From positions 1 to 64,000 of the forward strand of contig JBARXY010000032.1 in assembly GCA_049647585.1 (NCBI GenBank): DNA of 64,000 nt, in the 5' to 3' direction. The notes beneath the pieces are model-generated. The model was not told the DNA's origin. It saw only the letters and a list, made by a program, of their open reading frames with translations, and did no database searches. Positions within the stretch are counted from its first letter, which is position 1. Every line of letters begins with the position of its first letter. Positions 16,468 through 24,694 of this stretch are shown here, one piece after another. Source of the stretch: JAGQSZ01 sp049647585. Its GTDB lineage: Bacteria > Actinomycetota > Acidimicrobiia > Acidimicrobiales > Microtrichaceae. The position numbers were made by a program, and so were the translations under genes.

Positions 16468-17557
16468 AGTCGTCGCTTCTCCACATAGCCCGTTTGAGGG
16501 CGGTCAGGGAATGCGCGAGCTGTGCTCGGGAGTTGATGCGCTGTACTTCTCGGGTCGGGCTGAGTTGTCGACGGCGTTGTTCGAGACCTTGGAGGCGTGT
16601 CGCAAGACTGCGGAGGAGAATGACCGGCCGGTGCCGCTGCACCTCGACGGGGTCGAGTTCTTTGTTCATCCTCGGGCGTTCGGGAAGTATCGCTATCGGA
16701 TCTCGCACGAGCGGGGATTGATCGGGGTTACGCCATCGGAGAATCTGCCAGCGATCAGGGTTCAACCTCGAGCCGAGTTCCTCCACGGCGTAGGACCAAT
16801 CGCTGCGCTCGAGTTCTTCGGATCGATCGGCGAGTTCCTGGCGGGCGGTCCGGTGACTTGGACGCTCTCACGTCTCGATCTGTTCACCGACGTTCAGGGC
16901 TGGGATCTCCACGGTGATGAGCGACACCGCTTCGTCTGTCGTGCGGAACGGCGAGATCTTCATGAGCACGGTGCCGAGTTCGGCGGGTTTGAGTTCGGAC
17001 GGCGGACCACCAAGACGGTTTGTGCTCGGATATATGACAAGACCCGCCAGATCCAAGACGAGGGTCTGGCCTATTGGCCCGTCATCTGGGGTGAGGCCTT
17101 CGACAAATCCCGGCCCGTGCTACGGGTTGAGGCGGAAATCGGCCGTCAGGGGCTTGTCGAGTTCGGTATCAACTCCCCCACTGACGGGCTCGAACGGGCC
17201 GGAGAAGTGTGGGCGAATGTCACCGAGAAATGGTTGACCTATCGGACACCAACAGACGACGAAACCAAGAGTCGTTGGCCGATCTCGCCCGAATGGATAT
17301 CGATCCAGAAGGCAGGACTTCGGGGCTCGGCTCTCGGCCTGGACCGGGTACGTGCGCTCAAGCGCAAGGGGCAACTCTGGAAGATCACGCCTCAGATCGT
17401 CGGCTACCTGACGTCGGCCGCTGCGTTGGTCGGTACTGACGATCTCACATCCACGCTCGCCGCAGTTCGCCATCTTGTCCACGAGGACGAGAACCGGCGT
17501 GGTATTCCTTTCACAGACCGAATCGCTGATCGGGTCGCCGAGGAGGCTCGACGGTGA
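16460..17557 (+). CDS. Replication-initiation-like protein
   Basis: A 365-residue protein resembling Rep_trans/replication initiation factors of plasmids and integrative elements: LHLDGVEFFVHPRAFGKYRY, TWTLSRLDLFTDVQGWDL, VCARIYDKTRQIQ and PVLRVEAEIGRQGLVEFGI. The Tyr in IYDKT is a candidate nicking residue. ATG 16460 lies within operator site 3; ATG 16511 (MRELCSGVDALYFSGR), preceded by GAGGGCGG, is an alternative start. The gene is followed directly by the recombinase region on the same strand. It would allow the excised element to replicate by a rolling-circle-like mechanism (inference). Confidence 0.7.
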   Translation: MTLVVASPHSPFEGGQGMRELCSGVDALYFSGRAELSTALFETLEACRKTAEENDRPVPLHLDGVEFFVHPRAFGKYRYRISHERGLIGVTPSENLPAIRVQPRAEFLHGVGPIAALEFFGSIGEFLAGGPVTWTLSRLDLFTDVQGWDLHGDERHRFVCRAERRDLHEHGAEFGGFEFGRRTTKTVCARIYDKTRQIQDEGLAYWPVIWGEAFDKSRPVLRVEAEIGRQGLVEFGINSPTDGLERAGEVWANVTEKWLTYRTPTDDETKSRWPISPEWISIQKAGLRGSALGLDRVRALKRKGQLWKITPQIVGYLTSAAALVGTDDLTSTLAAVRHLVHEDENRRGIPFTDRIADRVAEEARR

Positions 17558-17736
17558 GCTCCGATCCGGACCTCCGCCTCTTCGCTTCGGTGGTGGTGGC
17601 GATAGGTCTACGCCTGGTCGAAGAACAGAAACAACGTGGGGAGAGCAAAGATGCTGACGGTGGCGTACTGCCGAGTCTCGACCGAGGAACAAGCGAACGA
17701 GGGCTACTCGATCGAGGGTCAGGCTCAGAAACTTAG
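17554..17736 (+). CDS. Possible small protein between rep and recombinase
   Basis: Sixty residues from GTG 17554, which overlaps the stop of the Rep gene (GTGA), ending inside the first codons of the recombinase. The first part (LRLFASVVVAIGLRLVEEQ) could be an amphipathic or membrane helix. The overlap supports coupled translation, but the long overlap with the recombinase speaks against the C-terminal part. Uncertain. Confidence 0.25.
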   Translation: MSSDPDLRLFASVVVAIGLRLVEEQKQRGESKDADGGVLPSLDRGTSERGLLDRGSGSET

Positions 17737-19075
17737 GGCGTACGCCGAGCTTCACGAACTGGGCGAAGTAACTCTCGTAACCGACGCAGGACTGTCCGGC
17801 AAGAACATGGACCGACCCGGATTACAACAGATCCGGTCGATGGCCAGCGCCGGCCACCTCTCCAACGTCCTTTTGTACCGGCTCGATCGGCTATCTCGTG
17901 ACCTCGGTGACCTGATCCTCCTGGCTGATGAGTTCGGTGCAGCAGGTGTCGGGCTCCACTCGGTGCATGAGAAGCTCGACCTTGGCTCGGCCACCGGTCG
18001 AATGTTCTTCCACATCATCGGAGCGTTCGCCCAGTTCTACCGGGAACAACTGGCTGAGAACGTCACGATGGGCATGGCCCAAGCCAGAGCACAAGGCCGC
18101 TGGACCAACCGGCCGCCGACCGGTTACAAGCTCACCGATGGACTCCTGGTCCCCAACGAACACGCCTCAACCGTCCGGCGAATCTTCGCGATGAGAGGCG
18201 AGAACGCCAGCTACAAGACCATTGCGGAGGCAACGGGGATCAACCACTCGACCGTCCTAGCCATTCTGAAGAACCGGGCGTACATCGGGGAGATGGGCCA
18301 TAAGGGCGAATGGTTTCCGGGCATTCACGAGCCGCTGATCACTGAGGCCGAATTCATCGCAGCGCACCGAGGCCGGATACCTGGACGGAAGCGTGGAAAG
18401 GACCTGCTGTCGGGCAAGGTCATTTGTGGCACGTGTGGCCGCAAGATGTCGATCGAGTCCAACGGGCAAGGCCAGCACCAGTACCGGTGCAAGCATCGTG
18501 GCGAAGGCTGCAAACTGTCCGGGCGATCAAACCGGGGACTACTTGCGGCGGTCGTTCTGGCTCTTGAACTGCTCTGTGATGAGGAGCTACGAGACGCCAT
18601 CCGTAGGCACCTGGACGAGCGGAGGCAGCCGGACCCCGTCCGGCGCCGCCGCACGTCAGGCGCAGCGAAGGCCCTCGAAGCACTCCACACAAAGCGGAAC
18701 AAGCTGCTCGGGCTCTACTACGAGGACAAGATCAGCAGCGACCAGTTCGGAGAGGAACAAGCCCGACTCACCACCGAAATCGACAACCTGACCTTCGATA
18801 GCGAAACCACCGCCGCAGAACTCGCCAAAGCTGACGAAGTAGCAGTCCACTTCGAGCACGTAGTCGAGGTCCTCGACAAACTGAACCTCTCCGAGATCTG
18901 GGACCACGCAACAGAAGCAGAGCAACGAACAATCGTTGACGAGATGCTCGACAACGTGACCATTAGCAACGACTGCCTGGCCGTCACTCTCCACGGAGCT
19001 CCATCGCTCAACGTGGCCTTCTCCGAGGTTGGCCTAAAGGACTCGGATTTGAGTGGTGTCGGAGGGGGGACTTGA
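17651..19075 (+). CDS. Large serine recombinase (element integrase)
   Basis: A 474-residue serine recombinase. The catalytic domain (residues 1-140) has YCRVSTEEQANEGYS with the nucleophilic Ser, and LLYRLDRLSRDLGDL with active-site Arg residues. A Recombinase domain (about 150-255), a zinc ribbon (CGTCGRKMS and CKHRGEGCKL) and a coiled coil (about 335-400) follow, as in large serine integrases. ATG 17651 is preceded by GGGGAGAG. The last seven codons and the stop lie inside the 3' end of the convergent tRNA-Leu gene, so integration there probably created the recombinase C-terminus. It would integrate and excise the element. Confidence 0.88.
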   Translation: MLTVAYCRVSTEEQANEGYSIEGQAQKLRAYAELHELGEVTLVTDAGLSGKNMDRPGLQQIRSMASAGHLSNVLLYRLDRLSRDLGDLILLADEFGAAGVGLHSVHEKLDLGSATGRMFFHIIGAFAQFYREQLAENVTMGMAQARAQGRWTNRPPTGYKLTDGLLVPNEHASTVRRIFAMRGENASYKTIAEATGINHSTVLAILKNRAYIGEMGHKGEWFPGIHEPLITEAEFIAAHRGRIPGRKRGKDLLSGKVICGTCGRKMSIESNGQGQHQYRCKHRGEGCKLSGRSNRGLLAAVVLALELLCDEELRDAIRRHLDERRQPDPVRRRRTSGAAKALEALHTKRNKLLGLYYEDKISSDQFGEEQARLTTEIDNLTFDSETTAAELAKADEVAVHFEHVVEVLDKLNLSEIWDHATEAEQRTIVDEMLDNVTISNDCLAVTLHGAPSLNVAFSEVGLKDSDLSGVGGGT

Positions 19076-19140
19076 ACCCCCACGCCCCTAAGGGCACTAG
19101 CCCCTCAAGCTAGCGCGTCTGCCAATTCCGCCACTCCGAC
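19054..19140 (-). tRNA. tRNA-Leu(GAG)
   Basis: The minus strand folds as a class II tRNA: acceptor GUCGGAG/CUCCGAC, D arm with AAUUGGCAG, anticodon loop CUUGAGG with anticodon GAG, a short variable arm, T arm GGGGGUUCAAGUCCCCC, discriminator A and an encoded CCA (19056-19054). Its last 22 bases overlap the recombinase stop region. It is the probable integration site of the element on its left. Confidence 0.93.
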
Positions 19141-19252
19141 GTGGCATCACATTGCTGTGAAGCGAGGGCTGACTGTAGCGCGACTCGACTGAGGTTCTCA
19201 ATCTGATCGGCCTGTCAGCAGATCTTTCGGGAAGAACTGTTCCCGCTGCCGA

Positions 19253-19492
19253 TTAGACGTCCAGGACCAGTGCGAACACCAGCGTGTTGAACGCGAACGC
19301 CAGTCCAAGTGCGACCGTGATCCGGTCCAGGTTCTTCTCCATCACGGTCGATCCGGCCGCCGAAGCACCTAGGCCACCACCGAACATGTCGGATAGGCCA
19401 CCGCCCTTGCCACTGTGGATGAGCACCAAGCCGATAACGGCGACACCCAGGCCAAACTGCAGCACCCAGAGAATGATTTCGACAACGTTCAC
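19253..19492 (-). CDS. secG: Preprotein translocase subunit SecG
   Basis: Seventy-nine residues with two membrane helices (residues 3-25 and 56-76) joined by the SecG-typical glycine loop LIHSGKGGGLSDMFGGGLGA. SecG assists SecYE in moving proteins across the membrane. It is the last gene of the run gap-pgk-tpiA-secG, the usual position in actinobacteria and Firmicutes, 71 bases after tpiA. Confidence 0.93.
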   Translation of the reverse strand: MNVVEIILWVLQFGLGVAVIGLVLIHSGKGGGLSDMFGGGLGASAAGSTVMEKNLDRITVALGLAFAFNTLVFALVLDV

Positions 19493-19563
19493 GGCGAAGA
19501 TGGTACCCGAAGTCCGCTCCAGGACCGAACCTCAACGGAACTTCGCCTAGGACCTGAGTGGAC

Positions 19564-20343
19564 TCAGTGGTTCCGGTACTGAACGAGCGCTGCGAACTCG
19601 TCTGGGTCGAGCGAAGCCCCGCCTACCAAGGCGCCATCGATGTCTGGCTGCGCCATCAGATCAGCAATGTTTCCGGGCTTGACCGAGCCCCCGTACTGGA
19701 TGCGCACCGCACCAGCGACATCTGCGCCAAACGAGTCCGAAACTACCGAACGGATGAACCGGCACATCGACTGGGCGTCATCCGAGGTCGCGGTGCGTCC
19801 GGTTCCGATCGCCCATATCGGTTCATACGCGATCACCATCGCAGCGACGTGTTCGGGCAGTATCCCAGCGAGCCCGGCACGGATCTGGCCATCAACCTTG
19901 GTCTCTGCTCCCCCGGCCTCGCGTTCCTCGAGCGTCTCGCCACAACACAGGATCGGTGTCATTCCGTTGCCGAGCACGGCCTTGACCTTGGCGTTGACGA
20001 TCTCGTCGGTCTCACCGAAGTACTGGCGACGCTCGGAGTGACCGACGATGACGTGGCTGACGTTGAGTTTGGCGAGCATCGGTGCCGACACCTCGCCTGT
20101 GAACGCACCCTTGGGCTCCCAGTGGCAGTTCTGGGCGCCGATCAGGATCTTCATCTTGTCGGACTCGATCACGGTCTGGATGGAGCGAATGTCGGTGAAC
20201 GGTGGATGCACCGAAACTTCCACGCTGTCGTGGTCTTCGCCGTCGAGTCGGTAGTGCAGCTTCTGCACAGCCTGGATCGCCTCGAAGTGGTTGTGGTGCA
20301 TCTTCCAGTTGCCACTGATGATCGGCTTACGGGACACGGTCAT
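19564..20343 (-). CDS. tpiA: Triosephosphate isomerase
   Basis: A 259-residue TIM barrel of usual length that interconverts dihydroxyacetone phosphate and glyceraldehyde 3-phosphate in glycolysis. The N-terminal GNWKMHH carries the catalytic Lys, VIVGHSERRQYFGE the catalytic His, AYEPIWAIGTG the catalytic Glu on the mobile-loop side, and IQYGGSVKPGN the phosphate-binding loop. It follows pgk by 97 bases on the same strand. Intact. Confidence 0.97.
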   Translation of the reverse strand: MTVSRKPIISGNWKMHHNHFEAIQAVQKLHYRLDGEDHDSVEVSVHPPFTDIRSIQTVIESDKMKILIGAQNCHWEPKGAFTGEVSAPMLAKLNVSHVIVGHSERRQYFGETDEIVNAKVKAVLGNGMTPILCCGETLEEREAGGAETKVDGQIRAGLAGILPEHVAAMVIAYEPIWAIGTGRTATSDDAQSMCRFIRSVVSDSFGADVAGAVRIQYGGSVKPGNIADLMAQPDIDGALVGGASLDPDEFAALVQYRNH

Positions 20344-20440
20344 TTGCTGCGCTCCTGGTGGATCAGATGTATGTGTTCGTTGTCAGCTGCTGGCCTTGCA
20401 CTGGACCCTGGCGGCCGAACTGGCTGCGGATCATTCTGGC

Positions 20441-21574
20441 TCAGACGTTCGGAGCCCGACGCAATGCCTCAAGCCCGGGCAGATCGCCCTGCTCCAGCAG
20501 TTCGAGTGACGCTCCGCCGCCTGTCGAGATATGGGAAACCTGATCGGCCAGACCGAACTGAGCGACCGCCGCGGCAGAGTCTCCTCCGCCGATGACCGAG
20601 AAGCCACGCGACTCTGCAACCGCCAGGGCAACAGCCCGGGTGCCGGCCTCGAAACGCGGATCCTCGAACACGCCCATCGGTCCGTTCCATAGGATCGTGC
20701 GGGCGCTCTCGATGATGTCGCTGAACTCTGCGGCGCTACCCGGACCGATGTCGAGTCCCATCCAGCCCTCGGGCAGCGCTCGACCGAAGTTGCGGACGTC
20801 GCCCCCGGCGGACGGGTCGCCGATCTTTCCGCCCGGACCGAGTCCCACGACATCGGACGGCAGATGCAGACGCTCGCCGTGCTGTTCCAACAGCTTTGCG
20901 CAGGTGTCGATCATGTCCGGCTCGCACAGCGAGTTGCCGATCGAGTTGCCCATCGCTGCAAAGAACGTGAAGCACATTCCCCCGCCGATGATTATGGAAT
21001 CGGCCCGCTCAAGCAGGGCTTCGATGACACCGAGCTTGTCCGAGACCTTGGAGCCACCGGTGATAGCCACGAACGGATGGCCCGGATCCTCACGAATTCC
21101 CAGCAGGATCCGAACCTCGTTGGCCAGTAGTCGACCTGCGGCCGATGGCAGCCGTGTCGGCGGCCCAACGATCGAAGCGTGAGCCCGGTGCGACGCTCCG
21201 AACGCGTCGTTCACGTAAAGGTCGTGGCCGGCGACCAGCTGGTCGACGAAAGCGGAGTCATTGGCGGTCTCGCCCGGGTTGAACCGCAGGTTGTCGAGCA
21301 GTTCTACCCCCGGTGCCAACTCGGCCAGGCGGACTCGAACCGGTTCGACGGAGAACTTCGGGTCCGGTGCACCCTTCGGTCTGCCCAAGTGGGTACACGC
21401 GGTGACCTTCGCTCCGTTGTCCTGCAACCATTTGATGGTCGGCAAAGCCGCACGGATCCGCAGGTCGTCGGTGATCTCGCCGTCCTGCAACGGAACATTG
21501 AAATCCGCGCGCAACAGCACGGACTTGCCGTCAACGTCGCCCAGATCCTCGAGTTCGGGTACTCCGAATTCCAC
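20441..21574 (-). CDS. pgk: Phosphoglycerate kinase
   Basis: A glycolytic kinase of about 377 residues that makes ATP from 1,3-bisphosphoglycerate. Family motifs: SVLLRADFNVPL at the N-terminus, HLGRPKGAPD, FVAITGGSKVSDKLGVIEAL, and the nucleotide-binding GGGDSAAAVAQFG near the C-terminus. Two starts are possible: GTG about 21598 (VADKETV extension) or GTG 21574, which has AAGGAGA close upstream and begins MEFGVPELEDLGDVDGK, nearer the usual N-terminus. I prefer the latter. A large hairpin separates it from gap. Confidence 0.95.
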   Translation of the reverse strand: MEFGVPELEDLGDVDGKSVLLRADFNVPLQDGEITDDLRIRAALPTIKWLQDNGAKVTACTHLGRPKGAPDPKFSVEPVRVRLAELAPGVELLDNLRFNPGETANDSAFVDQLVAGHDLYVNDAFGASHRAHASIVGPPTRLPSAAGRLLANEVRILLGIREDPGHPFVAITGGSKVSDKLGVIEALLERADSIIIGGGMCFTFFAAMGNSIGNSLCEPDMIDTCAKLLEQHGERLHLPSDVVGLGPGGKIGDPSAGGDVRNFGRALPEGWMGLDIGPGSAAEFSDIIESARTILWNGPMGVFEDPRFEAGTRAVALAVAESRGFSVIGGGDSAAAVAQFGLADQVSHISTGGGASLELLEQGDLPGLEALRRAPNV

Positions 21575-21671
21575 AACCGTCTCCTTGTCGGCCACCACTC
21601 GGCGCCGGTTTCATGCCCGCGAGGTCCGGCCCCGACTGTTCCCTTCAGCGGTCCTCACCCAACCTGGACTG

Positions 21672-21719
21672 TTTTGTTCTGCAGACCGGTCGCCCCAGGC
21701 GCCGGTCTGCAGAACAAAA
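21672..21719. terminator. Large hairpin between gap and pgk
   Basis: Perfect 18-bp arms TTTTGTTCTGCAGACCGG (21672-21689) and CCGGTCTGCAGAACAAAA (21702-21719), with a further CGCC/GGCG pairing inside the loop. On the minus strand it starts 10 bases after the gap stop and ends with a U-run. It can terminate or attenuate transcription from gap into pgk, or protect the gap mRNA 3' end. Confidence 0.8.
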
Positions 21720-21728
21720 CAAAAGGGA

Positions 21729-22739
21729 TCACTTGTTGGCAGCGCCGACGATCTTGGTCAGATCGACCAGACGGTTCGAGTAGCCGGTCTCGTTGTCGTA
21801 CCACGACAGGACCTTGACCATGTTGCCGATCGCCATGGTCAGTCCGGAGTCGAAGATGCTCGAGTAGGACGAACCGACGATGTCGGAGCTGACGAGGGGC
21901 TCCTCGGAGTACTCGAGAATGCCCTTGAGGGGACCTTCGGAAGCTGCGGCCTTGAACGCCTCGTTGACTTCCTCGACGGTCACTTCACGCTTGAGGTTGC
22001 CGACGAAGTCGGTGATGGAACCGGTCGGGATCGGCACTCGCAGCGAGGTTCCGTCAAGCTTGCCCTGCATCGATTCGAGGACCAGCCCGGTGGCACGAGC
22101 GGCACCGGTAGAGGTCGGGATGATGTTGATCGCTGCGGCACGGGCACGGCGAAGGTCGCTGTGGGGCCCGTCAACGAGGACCTGGTCGCCGGTGTAGGCG
22201 TGTGTCGTGGTCATGAGGCCCTTCTCGACACCGAATGCGTCGTCGAGAACCTTGATCAGCGGCACGAAACAGTTCGTGGTGCACGAGGCGTTGGAGACGA
22301 TGACGTGCTTCTCGGGATCGAAGGTGTCGTCGTTGACGCCAACGACGAACGTGGCGTCGACACCGGCACCGGGGGCGGAGACGATAACGCGGGGAGCGCC
22401 ACCCTGGAGGTGGGCCTCGGCCTTGTCGCGTGCGGTGAACAGACCGGTCGACTCGATGACGACGTCGACTCCGAGGTCGCCCCAGGGGATCTCGGCCGGG
22501 TTGCGGTGCGACACAACCTTGAGGACGTCGCCGTCGATGTTGATTCCACCGTCGACCTCGGTCACCGTGCCGGGATAGGCGCCAGCGACGGAGTCACGCT
22601 TGAGCAGGTGGGTCAGCGTTCCGAGGGACCCGAGGTCGTTCACCGCCACGAAGTCGAAATCAGCGCCTTGCGCTTTGGCGGCACGGAAAAAGTTCCGCCC
22701 GATACGCCCGAAACCGTTGATGCCAACACGAATCGTCAT
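21729..22739 (-). CDS. gap: Glyceraldehyde-3-phosphate dehydrogenase
   Basis: A 336-residue type I GAPDH. MTIRVGINGFGRIGRNFFRA is the Rossmann NAD site, FVAVNDLG has the Asp that favours NAD over NADP, and VSNASCTTNCFVPL holds the catalytic Cys; the catalytic His lies in TTTHAYTGDQ. ATG 22739 is taken because AGGGAGATTC stands right before it and homology starts there; an upstream in-frame start would add 21 poorly conserved residues. First of the glycolytic genes, downstream of yvcK. Confidence 0.96.
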   Translation of the reverse strand: MTIRVGINGFGRIGRNFFRAAKAQGADFDFVAVNDLGSLGTLTHLLKRDSVAGAYPGTVTEVDGGINIDGDVLKVVSHRNPAEIPWGDLGVDVVIESTGLFTARDKAEAHLQGGAPRVIVSAPGAGVDATFVVGVNDDTFDPEKHVIVSNASCTTNCFVPLIKVLDDAFGVEKGLMTTTHAYTGDQVLVDGPHSDLRRARAAAINIIPTSTGAARATGLVLESMQGKLDGTSLRVPIPTGSITDFVGNLKREVTVEEVNEAFKAAASEGPLKGILEYSEEPLVSSDIVGSSYSSIFDSGLTMAIGNMVKVLSWYDNETGYSNRLVDLTKIVGAANK

Positions 22740-22863
22740 GAATCTCCCTAAATGAGGCTGATACCGGTGAGGCTCATACCGGTAAGGCTGATTTGGGGTC
22801 ATTCTCGCACAGCAGGGACATCACTTCTAAAGCACTGGCGGCGACGTCAGCTCTGGCGGCCGG

Positions 22864-23787
22864 TCAGTCCGGGGTCGGGGCGACCTTTGCCAGGGCGGCA
22901 CCGAGCAGTTCGGCGTCATGAGCCAGGCCGGATGGTCTTGCCAAGGCCGTGGCCACCGCTCCCTTGACGTCGCCGGCACCCCCGATGACCGCCGGGTCAT
23001 AGAGCACGACGTCTGGAACCAAGTCGTGTCGGGCCAGGGCGTCCAGGTGATCAACAACGTCGTAGTCCTCGGTCTCGGCGGACTGCGGATGCAGGTTGCA
23101 GACGTAGACGAACTGGGCGGGCGACTCGCGGATTGCTCGCACCATCCCCGCAACCGCAGTCGCTGCCAGGACACTCGTATACAACGAACCGGGACCTAGC
23201 ACGATCTGGTCGGCTCCGGCGATCGCCAGGATCGCCTCGTCACACGGTTCGGCGTCAGCGGGTTCCAGGGTCACCAGCGACAGGTCCGGGTGCGAACCGA
23301 CTTCAACCTGACCATCAACAAGTTCACCCGACCGCAGCTGACCCCGCAGGTGCACCGGATCCTTGGTGGCCGGCAGCACCCGTCCCACCGAGTTGAGCAG
23401 TCTGGCGGCAACATCGAGGGCCTCGACCAAGTCCCCTGTCTGGGCGGCTAGCCCGATGAGCATCAGGTTTCCCAGTGCGTGACCGCTCAGATCGCCGCTG
23501 TCGAAGCGGTGCTCCATGGCTCGGGCCAACATCGCAGCGTCTGGTGAATCGTCGGCCAGGGCAACCAGACATTTGCGCAGGTCACCGGGTGCGAGTCGTT
23601 CACCGGCTGCACGTAGACGCCCGGTCGAACCACCGTCGTCGGCCACAGAGACGACCGCGGTGATGTCGCCGGCGTACAAGCGGGTGGCTCGCAGTGTTGC
23701 GGCAAGCCCGTGTCCTCCGCCGAGGGCCACCACGGTCGGCCCGTTGTTGCTCGGGACAAGATGCAGGTAGTCCGACTCCTTGGTCAC
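22864..23787 (-). CDS. yvcK: YvcK/CofD-like gluconeogenesis factor
   Basis: A 307-residue UPF0052 protein. VVALGGGHGLAATLRATR is the nucleotide-sugar binding loop, followed by AVVSVADDGGSTGRLR, LGNLMLIGL, and IVLGPGSLYTSVLAA. In Bacillus and mycobacteria the homologue (GlmR/CuvA) binds UDP-GlcNAc and directs carbon to cell-wall precursors. It overlaps rapZ by 4 bases (ATGA), so the two are translationally coupled. The usual next gene whiA is missing: only 124 bases separate yvcK and gap. Confidence 0.93.
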   Translation of the reverse strand: MTKESDYLHLVPSNNGPTVVALGGGHGLAATLRATRLYAGDITAVVSVADDGGSTGRLRAAGERLAPGDLRKCLVALADDSPDAAMLARAMEHRFDSGDLSGHALGNLMLIGLAAQTGDLVEALDVAARLLNSVGRVLPATKDPVHLRGQLRSGELVDGQVEVGSHPDLSLVTLEPADAEPCDEAILAIAGADQIVLGPGSLYTSVLAATAVAGMVRAIRESPAQFVYVCNLHPQSAETEDYDVVDHLDALARHDLVPDVVLYDPAVIGGAGDVKGAVATALARPSGLAHDAELLGAALAKVAPTPD

Positions 23788-24638
23788 TTCTCGACATCCC
23801 GGTGTCGCAGCAGGGGCTCAAGGCCTCGACCCCGCATCCACGCAGCGATCTGCTCGGCAATCGCAACCGAGCGGTGTCGGCCACCGGTGCAACCGAACGC
23901 GATCGTCAGGACCGATTTGCCCTCATCCACGTATGCCGGGATGAGCAATTCGAGCAGGCTCTCGATCCGCTCGACCGCCAGCTTCGTCAGATCGAAGGAT
24001 GCGACGTACTCCTGCACAGGGGCGTCCAATCCGGTCATCGGCCGCAGGTCCTCGATCCAGTGTGGATTGGGCAGGAAACGGCAATCGAGCACCATGTCGA
24101 CGTCGGAGGGAACGCCGTGTTTGAAGCCGAAGGACATGATCGTTATCTGGGTTGAACCCTCACCAACTCGACCGGCGAACAGGTCGACGACACGTTTGCG
24201 CAGATCGTGGACATTCAGATCCGTCGTGTCCAGGATCATGTCTGCCGAGGCGCGCACCCCCTGCATCCGTCGGCGCTCCTCCTCGATGGAGTCCTCGACC
24301 GAACCAATGTCGGCGAGCAGCGGGTGACGACGTTTGGTGTCGCCGTAGCGGCGCACCAAGGTGGGCGTCGACGCGTCCAGGAAGATCATCGTGACTTTCG
24401 CACCCGACGCCCTCAACTCGGCGAGTGAGAGCGCCATGCCGTCCTTGTTTCCGTCGGAGCCGACGATCAACGCGACCGGGGTGGTGGAGCCGGCCTTGAA
24501 TCGTGCGAGCTCTGACACCTTTGGGATCAGCTCGCTCGGCAGGTTGTCGATGACGAACCATCCGAGATCCTCAAGAGTGTTCCCGACCTGGGTCCGACCG
24601 GCGCCCGAGAGTCCGGTCACGATTACGAAATCGACCAT
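23784..24638 (-). CDS. rapZ: RapZ-family nucleotide-binding protein
   Basis: A 284-residue RapZ/YvcJ protein. The P-loop reads GLSGAGRTQV, with Arg in place of the usual Lys, a change common in actinobacterial members. LGWFVIDNLPSELI, MIFLDASTPTLVRRYGDTKRRHPL, a Walker-B-like LVVDC-type strand (VDMVLDCRFLPNPHW), and the C-terminal IAFGCTGGRHRSVAIAE domain complete the family signature. In enterobacteria RapZ controls GlmS mRNA; in Gram-positives the role is tied to cell-wall precursor metabolism. Coupled to yvcK. Confidence 0.93.
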   Translation of the reverse strand: MVDFVIVTGLSGAGRTQVGNTLEDLGWFVIDNLPSELIPKVSELARFKAGSTTPVALIVGSDGNKDGMALSLAELRASGAKVTMIFLDASTPTLVRRYGDTKRRHPLLADIGSVEDSIEEERRRMQGVRASADMILDTTDLNVHDLRKRVVDLFAGRVGEGSTQITIMSFGFKHGVPSDVDMVLDCRFLPNPHWIEDLRPMTGLDAPVQEYVASFDLTKLAVERIESLLELLIPAYVDEGKSVLTIAFGCTGGRHRSVAIAEQIAAWMRGRGLEPLLRHRDVEK

Positions 24639-24694
24639 TCCGCAAGGCTAGTTGCGCCGGGAGCCGTTCTCGACGGCATTGCGGCCGGGGAATC

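Noticed and set aside
1..19000. Integron cassette array with attC sites
   Set aside because: The gene content (GNAT, toxin-antitoxin, hypotheticals) is cassette-like, but no series of attC-like palindromes with RYYYAAC/GTTRRRY cores was found and no integron integrase is present.
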